Below the pieces are notes generated by a model. The model was not told where the DNA came from, did not search any database, and was given only the letters and a program-made list of their open reading frames with translations. A stretch of 64,000 bases of DNA from Combretum micranthum (taxonomy: Eukaryota; Streptophyta; Magnoliopsida; Myrtales; Combretaceae), in contig JAMXBD010000169.1 in assembly GCA_024138025.1 (NCBI GenBank), forward strand, positions 868,001 through 932,000, given 5' to 3'. The first letter of the stretch is position 1; each line of letters begins with the position of its first letter. Made by a program: the position numbers and the translations under genes. Of the stretch, positions 36,692 through 50,269 are shown piece by piece.

Positions 36692-39600
36692 TGTAAACCC
36701 CTAAATTTTCGGAATCGGTTTAGCATAAAACCCTAAACCGGAAGTCAAACGGAACCCTAAAAGTCAACAAAACCCTAGTTTACCGTATCAAACTAAATCC
36801 GGCATTGTCGTTTTCCTTGGCCCTGAAAAAAGAAGTTGGATTTATTAGCTAAAGTAGTTCGTAATAACCATAGGTTTTATAAAAATTTCAGTTTCGCGAA
36901 ATTCGGGTGTCATTCGAACCCGATCCGACACAGTTCTCGAAAAACGTGTCTGGAAGCCCAGAATAGTAAAAATATTCCGAATACACCGTTAGACTTGTAA
37001 AAATATAAGTTTTCCAAAAATATCAGTTTCGTAATTTTTCGGTAAGTAAAAATAACAGATATAGCTATTATACGCGTATTTTCTTACTACCGGTACTTTA
37101 ATTGTCATATCTACTTTACATTACACTATTCATTACTATTCTACACTATTCTTTTATCTCTACTTTTTCTTACACCTATTATTACACTCTACATAACCTA
37201 TAATCTTAACTTTTTACCTTTTCCATAACTTTATATCACATCTATCTTACATATTACATCTTTTATTTAACAAAAAATCAAAAAAATAAATCACACTCCC
37301 TCTCTACACTCAATGGCCGGCGTCCCCTCCCCCATGTGCCTCTCAATTTTGTTTCAATTTTAATTTATTTTAATCACACAAAAATCACTCCTCAATTTCC
37401 TATAAATACCCCCCTCCTCTTTCACTTCATTCACACATCACTACCCACAAATTCATACAAAAACTCTCTCAAATTTTCCTCTCAAAACTCTCCCAAAATA
37501 CCATCTCCAAAACTCTCTCCAAATAATTCTACAACAACTTCTACCAACAAACCAAAACCCATAACCACATAACCATATCAAAGTCTTTTTAGGTAACTAC
37601 TTTATATTTCTTTCTTCTTCTTCATGTCATGTAACTTTACATGACCATAGTGTGAATTTCCAAATACTACAAGTTATGGAAACTACATTATGTTCATGTA
37701 TTGTTCTTGTTCATGCCAATCCATTTATGTTTATGTTGTTTTATTATTGTTTATATATCTATACATAAGTATACATATCCTTTAGAGCATATAAGCTCAC
37801 TTGCAATTTATTTATTTCATGCAAAGCAATTTATTTACTTTTCCATTTCAATTTATTTATTTATTCCTTGTTGAAATTAAGACTAGTCTCTAGTCTTAGA
37901 CTTGTCATCATCAAGTCAAAACAAGCTTTTCTTTCTTTCATTTTATCTTATTATGGGACTAGTTTACTTCTTAGTCCCGGGAGCCTTGAAAAAGCTAAGA
38001 CTCCAATACTTGACTTTATTATTTATGTTTTATGTTATTTTGTTTATTATTATTCTCATAATCTTGTTCATTTAGATTGTTGTCCAAAAGTTTTATTTTC
38101 TAAAGATAATTAAAATAAAAGAAGGCTTTTTGTCACTTAGAAATAAGTTTATGTGAAACATAAAAATATAAGATAACAAAAATAAACTCATTCACTTTCA
38201 AGTTACAAAAAGAATTCACTATGAATTTAGAAACTATTTTTGTTATTCTACCTTGTTTCCAAAAGAAGATATTTGTTGATACAAAAATGGTTTTTTTTTA
38301 TAAGAAGATGAATGACTAAGGAAATTTCAAGTAAAAGACCTTTGCAAACAAATAGGCAAAGAAAATTTATGGTTTGAAAATAATAAAGTTATTTCTTTTC
38401 AAATTACAAGAGGAAGTTAATAAGATTATAGAAATTAGTTTTCTACAAAAAGTCCTTAATTGTTCCACATTGTTTTTATGAAGAAAACAAATTTTCATGC
38501 ATGGGTGATTATTTTTGAAAAATATGAGACATAAGAAAAAGAATGAGAAATATCAAGTAAAGATTTTTGCAAAACAAGTAAACAAAGGAATTTACACAAG
38601 AAAAATGAAGAAAAGCATATTTCCTAGAAAACTTCAAACATAGTATTAATGTAACTTAGAAAGAAGAGGATTTTATTTTCAAAGGTCACTTAGAAAAGAT
38701 AAATGAAACCAACATAAAATGTTTTAGAAAATAAAGAAAACAAGGTATTCATTTCAAAGAAATTCACAAAAACAATTTCCGAAAAGCTTCAACCCGACAT
38801 TGTTTTACCTAAGAAAAATAATTGGACAACAAGACATTTGAGCATGCTTAAAATATGAGTTATATAGTTATAAAAAGAGAATTTTTCAACTATATAGATA
38901 ACTAAGTATTTATCAAACAAATTTTGATTTCTTGAACCAAAGTTGTTTTTACTTGGAAATCCTTGGTGAATTTTGTCGCTACTTTTTCAGAGTCTATATG
39001 GCCTTTTTTGTTAAATATAATTTTGGAAATGGATAGATCCTTTCGAGTAGGTAGAAATCGGTATATTATATGCGCGATTCCGAGTTAAAATGACCAAGTT
39101 ATGGCCATTTTAAGTTGGAACATTCTTTTATACGAACTTTAACGTTCTTTGACATTGTTTTGTCAAAATTCAAGAAAATCATCAAGAAAAACTCATTGTG
39201 GGTATTTTCTTTGGTTAGGTAACCCCGATGAAGGATTCATTTACCACAAGAACCATTACGATTAAGTGGAGTATGTGAACGACTCATCCGCTTAGAGGAA
39301 TAGACGGCAATGGCATCGTGAGTTATTCCCCGTTATTTTTCATACTCTTGATTGTGCTTGTAAAATTAGTTGCACTAGAATTTAAGAAAAATCAAAAGGA
39401 AGTGTATGATAATATGATGAAAGAATACTAAGTATATCGAAACTCAATTTGTTTGTAATAAAGTTGTATGTGAATTAATATCTTGAAATGTTTGAAACTG
39501 ATTGATCACTTGAAAGAAGTTAAATGTAACTACTAGACTTTATTTAATGAAATTATTCATGCACTTCGTATGTTGAGTCACATTGCATTCACTACTATAC

Positions 39601-40360
39601 AATTGGTGGGACAAGTGTATAATAGTGGTGGTAGACATAATCGGTATATCATGTCAGTGGCGAGTAGGAGCCAGTAAGAACTACTTAATTTGATGGCTAG
39701 TAGGAGCCTGTAATAACTACAAGTTTTTTATGGCGTATAGGAGCCGGTAAGATCTATAAAAGTGTTTTTAAAAGTTGTGGCTGTAATTGGCCTGAATACC
39801 CAAACCCGAATGAAGGGCGTAATTCATTCAACATATGATTCCCGGAAAGTCATATGTCTTGTATGCTCACGTGGTTGTTGCATTTCATATGTTTGAATAA
39901 TAAACTTGATTGATAATTTTCCTCGAGTATGAATTTTGGGATTTACTCACTAAGCCTAGTAGCTTATACCCCGATAGATATCTTTTACAGTTCCCTTACT
40001 TATGGTTAAGGCCACGTGGACCATGCGGGCAGGTAACCCCTTTTGAACATTAGAAATCTGGATAAAGTATAGCTTAGTATTAGCATGTTAATATGTATAT
40101 AATAGATTAGTAATTTAGGGAGTTATCCCTAAGTTTGTAAAGTTTTTGCCATGAACAAATAATTATTGTGATTCTTCTTTTCTTAATATGCTTTTATATC
40201 TCCTTAAGCTACATTATTCCATATATGGTCCTCTAAAATTGTGAAAGTAAGCCTTACACTTAATATAAAAGCTTTTGGAAATGACTAAGGTTGTCATACT
40301 TAAGCTTTAATATTGAGTGTGGCGGACTGTCACGTTTAGGGTACCCATTGGGGCATGACA
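36692..40360 (+). mobile_element. Intact solo LTR of the Tekay-like family
   Basis: 3,669 bases from TGTAAACCCC to GGGGCATGACA, flanked by the exact 5-bp duplication AATAC (36687-36691 and 40361-40365). The host is the 5' LTR of a minus-strand relative, so the two LTRs are in opposite orientation. This is the best copy for defining the family. Features in order: promoter region with GGCCGGCGTCCCCTCCCCC near 37315, TATA box at 37401, ACATATGATT hairpin at 39831, and CCACGTGGACC near 40010. It encodes nothing recognisable. Confidence 0.9.
37401..37410 (+). promoter_or_regulatory. LTR TATA box (TATAAATACC)
   Basis: TATAAATACC is preceded by a C-rich promoter segment and followed by CCCCTCCTC. 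The same box recurs at the equivalent place in the other copies (5849, minus 4575, minus 42515), supporting it as the LTR core promoter. Confidence 0.65.
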
Positions 40361-43206
40361 AATACCACTAATTTACAAGCAAAAGCATAAGTGCAAAAAT
40401 TGAACAAAAAATAAAATTACTGGGCCATTTGAGCAAAAACTTCTAGTCATAATAATCCTTAGGATACGGGAACTCGGTCTCCATGTCATCTATACAAGAA
40501 AAATACTCAAAATGAGTATTTCATGGAAGTTCTACTTAAACTTGCTAACTCTATTTCACTAAGTTCATCAAAAAAATCATATAGAGGGAAATCCCAACCT
40601 AAAATGACCATACCTTGCTCATTTTAACTCGAAATTTTGCATATAATATTCCGTTTTCTACCTATTTGAAAATATCTATCTATTTCTAAGGTTATTTTTT
40701 TCATAAAAATTTTTTTGGATCGTGAAATAGATTGGTACATATTCACCACGAAAATCTCAACCCTTGAAACACGATTTCTCAAACTTTTCTTTATCCAAAA
40801 ATCTTTTAGCAAAAATATAGATATTTATATGATTGAAAAGTCCTTTGAAAACATATATATAGACTCATATTGTATGCAAAATTTTAATGGTGTTGTCTCA
40901 AAGATTATTTTTCATAAAACAATTTGTCTTATGGTGTTGAAAACTTGAATTTTAACAATTTCCTTTCTAAGTGTTTTGAAATAACTTTATAAATTCTTGG
41001 GTTGTTATAAATGAGTATATTCTTATTTTCTTTTCTAATTGTTTTCTAAAACAAATTAATTTTTCTTAACTTTGGTCTTCTACAAATTTTACCTCAAGTG
41101 ATAGTCTCTAATAATTTAAATTACATATATTTTTTCCTTTTAAATGGTTTTGATTGAGAATTATAAATAAGTCTTTTCCTCTTATATTTTTATTTTCTAA
41201 CTTCTTTAAAGATAAATTTTTATTTCTAAAAACTTGATCTTTTAAGTTCTTTACCAATTTTTCCTTGGAAGAAACACTTTCAATATTTTCTTAAATTATT
41301 AATAATATCTATTATTTTTGGAGCTTAACATATTTATATTCTTCTATTTCTTTGAAAATGAGTTTATAATTTAGAAACTTGGTAAACTTTTATTTCTCTA
41401 AGTGGATTTATAATACTAGTGGGCTGATTCTTATCTTAATTTTGAAAACTAGTCTATTTCATGGTTTTTACTATGGAGTTGGTAAAATCCTAATTTAAGT
41501 TTTTATGAAAAATTTGCATATCCAAGAATTATTAACACTAAATTTTTAATAAACTTCATGTTACTTATCATGAAAAGATAGTGTTTATTTCCTTAGTTAA
41601 TTTCTTTGATAAAATCATCTTTATTGTTATTTAAGAAAATTTATGATGAGTTTGTTTAAATTTTTTAAAGAATTTATTAAAATAATTTTTTTCTATATTT
41701 TTTATGACAAAATCTTTATTTAACATCAAAGTTATATACCAAGAGTTTAGTTCTATTTTCCTTTATCAAAGAAAATTCCTCTTTAGTTTTGTTGAGATAA
41801 TATCATTATAATGATGTATGCATATGATTATGTAGCATGAAAAAGACTAGAATATCACAAAATAATATATAGTAGATATAAGAAGCAATAATAAGCAAAA
41901 TAATAAGATCAAATATTAGGAACCTTAGCTTCATTAAGGTATCTCGGGACTAAGAATAGACTAGTCCCAAAAGAAAAAAGAAAAAGCATAATAAAAGCAA
42001 TAATAAGAAGAAGAACGATGAGAGCATGTTAGTGAAAGTTAGTGAGTATTTAGGCTCTAAGAAATATATAGATATACATATGTTTAATAAATATATATAT
42101 ATATATACAAAGTTAGATTAGGAGCATAATAACAATAATGTTAACATAATATAACAAAATAACATAATAGGAATTCTTAGCATGTGCAAGAATAAAACAT
42201 GAACATGTTGTTGCTTTAATAACTCACATGAGCTTTAAGAAACAACACTATGCTTATGTTAAGTTACATGACATGGGAAAAATAAATGTAGAAAATTTTT
42301 GCACAAGGTGTGTATTTGTTAAAGAAAGAAAATAACGGTTGTAAAAATATGTGGGTAGTAATATGTGGAAGATAGTTTTTGTACAGGGGAAAGAAATTTG
42401 GAAAGAATTGCTTAAAGAGGATTTTGGAAGAGAGAAATTTGTGAAGAGATTTTGGTAGAGTTTTGTTATGTAAAAGTAGATGTGTGAAAGAAGTGGAGGG
42501 AAGGGAGGTATTTATAGTTGAAGATGGGGAAAAATTGGGTGTAATAAAATAAAATGAAAAAAAAATAGGGACAAGGGGGAGGCGCCGATTTTGATAGGAA
42601 TAGGGGGAGAAAATTATTTAATTTGTATTTTGTAAAGAAAAGTAAGTAATATGTAAGATATGATGTGATATAAGATGTATGAGGAAGGTCAACAGTAAGA
42701 AACTAGATGTATAGATAGTAAGAATAGGTATTAAGAAAAAGTAGAAATGGATAAATAGTAATGAATAGTAGAATATGATAATGAATAGTAAACAAGACTA
42801 ATAATTTACCTGTAGTAAAAAAAATGCACGTTCAAATGCTATATCTGATATTTTTAACTACCTAAAAATTATAAAACTGATATTTTTGAATTCCTTACAT
42901 TATTACGAATCTATCAACGTTAACGGAATATTTTTACCATCCGGTGTACCGAGGCACAGTTTTCAAAAACTAATCCTATTTGGATCTAAAGAACACTAAA
43001 AATTAGCATATTTTTAAGCTTTCCTATATTATTACGAACTATTGTCCATGATTATCTCAATTCCATTGTTTAGGGTTTAAGAGGTCGGGATTATTGGATC
43101 TAAATTATAGGGTTTGATATAGGTTTTGGTTGATTTTAGGATTCCGGTTGATTTCTGGTTCTATGGTTTGAACTTAAGACTTGACATAAAAATGTAGAGG
43201 TTTGCA

Positions 43207-44397
43207 TAAAGGAGACAAAAAAGACATGTTACAAGTCCTACGCCCTGTAGAAAAGAGCATAGGATTCCCCATGCCCCTATCTACACCCTATAGAAAGGGG
43301 CATAGAGCTAGGCACTTAGGGTCAAAAAGTTCTACACCCCTTGCCACGCCACCATGGATAGGAGCATATCCACCTGGAACACACAATAGAACTTACAAAA
43401 CACACCCCCCCCCCCCCCCCATGGAAATGAACAGTGAAAAACACTTTTTCAATTCACATTTTTACACACTTTAACTAACTTTACTTGTCTCATATCAATC
43501 CAACATACTCATGCATCATTATACAGGTCTCATACTCCTCATCTACTTCATCATATCTTCCAACTTATCAGCTTCAAGTTTTAAAACTTTAAAACCACTT
43601 CTCCATCACTTTACTTGACATAACTAACAACCAAAACCCATAATCATCCAATATCAACCATTAACCAACAACCACATTAATTCTACAACTACTCAAACAC
43701 ACAAATAGCAAAGACAAAGCAAGAAATAACTTACCTAGATTTGCTTCAACTTGAAGATGGAGGCCTAACTTGTTGTTCTTAATGATTTAAAAAAAATGAA
43801 GATGAAGGAAGAGTGTGTGTGTGTGTGCAAACATCGTTTTTGGAAGAAGGTAAGGAGGAGGAAAAAATGAACTAAAATCTGCCACTTAAGGATAATTATA
43901 TGCATAAATACAAAGCTTTCCTTTGACTTTTACAGTAATTCAAAACTGGTTATATGTGTGTAAGTGCATGGAGTTATGGTGGGTCATCAAGATTAATTTT
44001 GTAGCCAAAAAAGTTCAAAACAAACACATATTAAACCATTATATTTCCATAATATTAGAATTATCAATTATTTAAACTTGAAACATAATGTAGTAACAAT
44101 TTAGTTTATAATTCTTATTTGATGAAATAATTCCTTATAAGAATTTATATCAATATTGTCGGCCATTTAGAAATTAAGTTTACAAAACTCAATTTTCTAT
44201 AAGAATATAAAGAATACTTAATTAACAATTTCCTTAAATCAATGCCATTGATGATTTTAAACCTCTATTCTTCCTAAATTGATTTTATAAAAACTATTAT
44301 ACTTAACTTTACTCAAATTTCATATACTATAACATACTCATTCAAAAATACATTAAATCTTTATTTTCTAATTCTATTTATAAAAACCTAGGGATTA
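43207..44397. other. Unassigned sequence between LTR and LINE fragment
   Basis: No ORF with a recognisable product was found. Visible features are a GC-richer segment at 43240-43380 with an inverted repeat ATGCCCCT / AGGGGCAT (43271-43278, 43296-43303), a 16-base poly-C at 43405-43420, and a (GT)n run near 43816-43828. The segment could be the end of another LTR element. It replaces the LINE ORF1 sequence that should lie left of 44398. Confidence 0.5.
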
Positions 44398-45454
44398 CAT
44401 CGTCTTCTCCATGGATTGAGCCAATTTCTCTCCTACACAATCAAAGAATCAAATCAAAGGCATGTCATCTTTCCCTTCAAAAATAACATCATCATCACAA
44501 ATCTCCCACTCTAATGCCTCATCCTCCACCATATCCTCACCGTTAGATTGGTTCAGCAATATATCCTTGAAGGAAAGACCATCAATACTATTTTCCTTCT
44601 AGAAAACTTTATTCTCCACCCTCTTTGTCCGCCTATTTTCATCATCCAATAGTGATGGAGGAGAATATGATGTGCATCAATTTGCCATTGATCGAAATGC
44701 GACGGTTGAAATGGATAAAAGGATGGCGAATCACATGGAACGCGATGAAGTTCACATAGTGAATACTTACATTCTACATAGTGGAAATCAACAATTCAAC
44801 GTCAATCATCTTTCAATGCAACAGGAAAACACATCGAAGGAAGCAACTGAAGGAAAGTATACTTCATCGACCTAAGTCAAGATGCATCAATTTTTAGTCA
44901 AATAGTCAAGATGTTTTTTTTTTTTAGTCAAATAGTCAAAACGAGTTAATTTTTAGTCAAATTTGTCTTTTTTTGAATTTCCTTTTTTGGGTTTTTATTT
45001 CTATTATAAATACCCCCTTTGTATTGAGACTCATCAGTTTTTGGATGTGATTGACACCCTAGTGAGAATTTTTCCTCTATTTCTCTTATCAATTAATTGT
45101 TTGATTGTGGTGAGATCTCATTCTTATTGATCCTTGTGATTGTGGCGAACACCTATTCTTATCATTCTTTAGATTGTGGCGAACAAATCACTTCTTCTTG
45201 TTTGTGCGTAATATCAAACGACAGTGAATGTATTTTGAGTTGATCTGGTGCGCCATATCCATATCAACGTCGAACATATCTTTTAATTTCTTGTATTCTA
45301 AACACAAAAAGGCATAAAAAAAATAGCATTTTTATTTTGTCTGAACATTCGATTTATGAGATCTGCTGCGTGTCCAATTGAGATCACTGTGTCTAAGATT
45401 TTAGACATATCAGAATCCTTCTCCAAAACTCTTAAAATATTCTTGAGAAGCCAT
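44398..45454 (-). pseudogene. LINE ORF1 N-terminus, left tandem copy, split by solo LTR
   Basis: On the minus strand a start codon lies at 45454-45452 (MASQ-x-, as in the right copy at 53040). It is followed by a serine-rich N-terminus and acidic segment matching 53040-52755 of the other copy. It breaks off at 44398, exactly where the nucleic-acid-binding (DUF4283-type) domain would start (LAQSMEKT). A solo LTR at 44668-45412 interrupts it. Only the first ~95 codons survive. Confidence 0.7.
44668..45412 (+). mobile_element. Solo LTR, probably Copia, with 5-bp TSD
   Basis: It starts TGATGTGC and ends CATATCA, flanked by GAATA (44663-44667) and GAATC (45413-45417). The uninterrupted sister sequence at 52995-53010 contains GAATC once, which proves the insertion site. 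745 bases, with a TATA box TATAAATACC at 45005-45014. A 67-codon frame at 44672-44875 has no recognised motif. The Copia assignment is a guess from size and the promoter. Confidence 0.8.
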
Positions 45455-46385
45455 CTATTTTATAGAAAATCCCTCTCTTTACCATTCTTGTCTCTTTTAA
45501 TTTGCTAAACCATCTACTATATATATTTTAATTATCAAATAATTGATTAAATGATCCCTAAATATCAGATTGATTGGATAATCCTGTGAACATAGAATAT
45601 CCTGATCAATACCTCTAGCACTAATAATATTTTTCCTTAAAGAGCATACCTGCTATTAAAACAAATAAAAATAAAAATAAAAATAGAAAAGAACTGCAAC
45701 CCATATTATTTGGCAATTTACTCACAGAAGGCAAGTAATATTATTGTTTTGGCACAAGAGCATGGAATTCCAATGTAAACAATACTTATCCCATTCCACG
45801 TGCAATTTCTCTATTTGCAACCCGTAGTCATCATTGTCACACTTCGTTTTCATATATGATTATTTTGAAAAAGTTTCCATAAGTTTGCATCCAATAATAT
45901 TTTCCAATGGTGATAAGCAAAGTAGTATTAATACCTTTGCATCTCTGGATAGCATATGAAGAAGGCTGAGAATTGAGATTAGGTCCTGTACCGGTTTTGC
46001 CAGTTCTGTACACTTAGCAGCATTTTCGCTTGCTGTTGGGATAAATCTAGGTTTGATATGTCATCAAAGTTTCTCCTACTTGAGTAGGTAATAGCTTTAA
46101 TTTGTTCAGTTTCCAATCGTTCGATTTCCCATATTGCCCTCCAAATTACGTTAGATATAGAAATAAGCAATTTAGGACATTTCAGATTATGGATTTTTTT
46201 TTTAATATATTTTAATATATGAATTTTCTTGACCCATCTAATAACTGGAAACAAATAAACAATCAACATGACATTTTAGGAGTAAAGGAGCTTGTGTATC
46301 ATCCAAATCTTTTGACCCTGTTGTATTTTAAAAAAAAAAAAATTATACACTACAATTTTATTTGGATAAATTTCATTATATAAAT
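45455..46385 (-). pseudogene. Copia gag-protease remnant, left tandem copy
   Basis: Homologous to 53041-53965. The minus strand at 46269-45979 is open for 96 codons (IWEIERLETEQIKAITYSSR...NWQNRYRT), which looks like a Copia gag tail. A ~28-base deletion near 45888 removes the protease active-site segment present in the right copy. The homology ends near 46385 in an AT-rich stretch. Confidence 0.6.
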
Positions 46386-46559
46386 AAATATATAATAAAA
46401 TTCACCTACAAACACAATTCAACTTATCAAATAAATAATAAATGCATGAAAAAAAAAAGGAATAAGTTAAGAAAAGATTATGCAGGTATTTATAAAGGTT
46501 TCATCTTGTGTGCTAATCATTTCTTTTGACATTAAGCTAAGGACCCGGTATTCTACACC
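46386..46559 (-). pseudogene. Junction of tandem block and LINE ORF1 tail
   Basis: 46386-46494 is AT-rich and unmatched. From about 46495 it is homologous to 12255-12327 (TTTATAAAGGTT, AGCTARGGACC, GGTATTC words), the C-terminal part of LINE ORF1. It therefore marks the start of the right-hand block copy. Confidence 0.6.
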
Positions 46560-49500
46560 AATACAATCCATTATAACCAATAAAATTTGATAGTACAAAT
46601 AGTATGCCAATACAAATGAATCCAATTACCTCTGCTCAACCTATCTATCTCATCAAGCTAATTACTAATCTACAGAGTTACTTGTCACTCCCTCTTATGA
46701 TCATTCTCACTAAGATATAAATCAAATCGAGGAATAGAATAATATAAAAATTCCTCCCAAATAATTTTGCTCAAAGCTATAAAGATAATTTATATGAAAA
46801 ATTGTAAGCTGTGGTCGGATCCTCTAAATTATCCTCTGAGTAATGCTCTAAAGACTATTACGAAAATAAATTATGAACGAGTTTTTGAATAGTAAAAATA
46901 TTTCTACTTTTGTCACTTTTTCTTATTATATTTGTTTTGGACACATGAAAATCCTTTTATATGAAGCTTTTCCAACATTCAAATCCTTCAAAATAATTTA
47001 AAGTTTGACTCTTATTATTGTTATATCTGGATAAACTTGAGAGATATTCTCCAACAATTTGTCTGATATTTTCCTAATGTTATTCTATTCTATTTCAAAT
47101 TTCCTTGCCGGTAGTAGCCTTAAATATTGTATTTTGAATCTTCAAATTCAAGTTTCCCGTTATCTCGAAGCTTCCCTTGAATATGGAATATATCATTGAA
47201 AAACCTTATCCATTATTTTAAAAAAATTGTCCAAAATAAATCTCCATAATTTTCTCTTGATATATATTTTAAATCTACACCAAAGCTATATAATCTCCAT
47301 CCTAAAGCAAATCTTTATAAATACCTTTTGATTTGAAAAAGAAATTAATGCAGGAGGCCATGGAGATGGATACAAGCCGATAGTAAGCCACCAGCTTTGA
47401 ATGAGAAGGCTGCCTGCCTTAGCCTTTGAGCCGCAAGCCTATATGGTCGATATCACCCCCCCAAAGAGTACCCTAAATATAATAGTCCACCACATACTAA
47501 ACGAAACTTAGGAATCACTACCACAATTATTCAAAAGTCTTGTATTAGATGAAAGGCGTTCCTTACGACAATAGAATACTTGCGCAAGTGGAAATAGATA
47601 GTTTAACTTAATAGAATAAGCATAAAAAAAACCACAGATAATTCAAGATCCTTTACAAAATACTAAGGGGCATTCCCCCGCAAAATAATAATCAGATCAG
47701 GTATTAATTTTTTATAATAACCCGACCGTTTAAGGTTTCCTATGGAAGTCTATACAAAAGCTAAACATAAACTTCTAGGGAAAACTCCTATTTTCGCTTT
47801 ATCTGAGTTGGCCAAGTCTTGGGACACAACCATAGGTACGGGAATTGCAACAAAAAGAAGCTATGGGGGTATAAGCTATGCTAGCTTAGTGAGTAAATAC
47901 TTCTAGAATATACATATCCCACAATAACATACATACAATCAAGTTGGTTTAATCACACATATGAAATGCAACAACCACATAGGCAAACAAAACAAATGAT
48001 CAATTGGAAATCATATGTTGAATAGATATACGCCCTCCATTCAGGGTTAGCAGATTAACGAATCTTGCGGTACTATCTTGAATTACTATTTCATTTTATG
48101 GCTTCCGGGCAACGCATTTCATTCATACCGTTTATGGATTACGGAGAACCAATCATGATTAAATGCACCATCCCCATCGTGAAGTGATTATGTCTGTATT
48201 ACTTGTTAATCCGAGTAATCATTTATTCAATTTCATAGGTGACCAATCAATTTGTAGACACTCATAACCATGGCATATGGACATACATCAATTAATCACC
48301 CGGTTTCGATATACTTAGCATATTTTTCTCAACACATCAAGATTGCATACATAATCCTATAATTACCCATCATGCATTTCCAATTTTTATCTTTGCCTAT
48401 CTAGTGCAACTACAATTTACAAGCACAATACGAAATAGTAAATAGGAAGTATGACTCACTCGGCCATGGAGACTGGTCTCTATTCGTAGTAATCCAGGGG
48501 TAAGGAATCCTCTTATTCGAAGTCACCTAAACGAAAGAAATACCCCAATGAGTATTTCAAATCATAACTAATTTCAACTCATTAAACAAAAACTTTTAAA
48601 TTCGTTATTTTCGTAGTTAATGGAAATTCCAACTTAAAAATGTCATAACTTGGTTATTTTAACTTGGAATTTCGTAACTAAGCTATCGATTTCTATCTAT
48701 TTCGAAATATCTATCTATTTATGATGTTATTCCTAAGTTTTGAAAACTCTTAGGTCTTAGAAAACTCGGATTAAATCTGATTAGTAGCTAAAAATCATAT
48801 TTTCGAAATTGTTTTGTGAAATTTACATTGTTTCTCCCAAGTATATTATATGTACATGCAATATCAACAAGTTATTATAGTGAATGACATGTTATGAGCT
48901 ATCTATATGTATGTTCTTGATGATATTTGGTTAAAAGAATTTTTTAGAAAACTTTTACTTCGCAAAAATTTCAAGAATACTTGACTTAGAAAAACTAGTT
49001 TTGTTTCTTACAAAATCACTTTTGTTTTTACTAAAATAAAGTTTTGATGACTTATATGCCTAATATCTTCATTATTTTAATAAATTTCTTCATTTAGGAG
49101 TTGGAAAATAGATGTTTAAATAGGGGTCTTGCCTATTTACGAATTTTACAAAATTATAGGAAATAAAAATAGAGTTTGATTTATGTTTTGAAACCTTTCC
49201 TTTGTTTTAGAGATATACTTTGATAAAATCCATTATTCTAGTAAAAATTAAGTCCTTGCTTCATCTATTCCCTAAGACTTTCATTTTTCCATTAAAATCC
49301 TCATTTTAGTATTTGAAAGTAGGTGTTTAAGTGTGGGTCATTTCTAAATCCGAATTTTATGATTTGTTTGTGAGATTGTTTCTTGGGTAAAACTCATTAA
49401 TCTTTCTAAAATTAAGTCCTAATCAAATCTACTCCTTAAGGCCTTCATTTCCTTAATAAAACTCTTGTTTTGGAATTGGAAAATAGGTGTTTACTTAGCA

Positions 49501-50197
49501 ACTCATCCTAGTTATGAAATTCAAGTTCTTGTTAGGGTTGAAACAAGTTCTAACTTAACTTTTGTAACCTTTTTCTTATTTTGAAAATATTTCTTAGTAA
49601 AACTAAGTTTAACTTATCAAAATCATTCATCTATGATACCTATCTCACAAGCTCTTCATTTTTAATATAAAATCTTCACTTTGGAGTTGGAAAAAAGGTT
49701 TTCAAAATGGGGGTCTCTTTCCATCCGAATTTCAAAAATCATCTTTGATGGAAACAAAAATAGATCTTAAGTTTTTAGCAACATCCCCATTAATGCTATC
49801 ATACTACAAGTCTTTTATGTACATAAGACAAATTCTATGGCATTTATGTACTCAAAACAAATAGATCTATGATATCAATCATGTTATGGATGTAAATGCA
49901 AGATAGATATTATGAACATGAGATTAGTAGTAGAATATATACACAAAAATATTAATATGAACCATATAAAGCAATAATATAGCAAAATATAACAAAACAA
50001 CTTAAATATAAAGATCAACAACATTGTGATGGCAAGAATATCATTTTAAAGTGTTTCCACATCCCTTGTATAAAGCTTAAGGGGATTTTGGTGGAATCAC
50101 ACATGTATGATCTTGGCATTACATGCTTTATTTGTGGTAGGGTTTAGATCTATTACCTATTTAGTGTTTGGAACAAGAAGACTTAAAGAAAAAAAAA

Positions 50198-50205
50198 GTG
50201 TGTGT

Positions 50206-50268
<63 letters not shown>
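50198..50268. repeat. (GT)n and 48-base poly-G tract
   Basis: An alternating GT run at 50198-50220 passes into 48 consecutive guanines at 50221-50268, then TGGGGGGAGGG. The overlapping reading frame at 50107-50316 is an artefact of the repeat. Confidence 0.9.

Positions 50269-50269
<1 letters not shown>

Larger units (their letters stand above)
22148..43206 (-). mobile_element. Tekay/Del-like Ty3/gypsy element, stretched by nested insertions
   Basis: Read from right to left: 5' LTR (43206 to 34029, interrupted), iMet-type PBS (34020-34005), gag with two zinc knuckles, protease tail, RT, RNase H remnant, insertion, chromodomain tail, polypurine tract, 3' LTR (24174 to about 22148, 3' half missing). 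Long LTRs of about 3.6 kb, the gag double knuckle and the C-terminal EVVWEAKD chromodomain-like end support the Tekay/Del chromovirus lineage. Every coding domain is mutated and much of integrase is lost. The LTRs match closely where they can be compared (22560-22760 against 41405-41660). It hosts later solo LTRs of the same family and an unidentified insert. Confidence 0.75.
34029..43206 (-). repeat. 5' LTR of the Tekay-like element, interrupted twice
   Basis: On the minus strand the LTR starts TGCAAACCTC at 43206 and ends GGGACGTGACA at 34029. Its two halves (43206-40361 and 36691-34029) are separated by a plus-strand solo LTR. A further ~1.5 kb of unrelated DNA lies at about 34215-35740. 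Without insertions it is about 4 kb. The minus-strand TATA-like box is near 42515 (CTATAAATACC). Confidence 0.82.
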
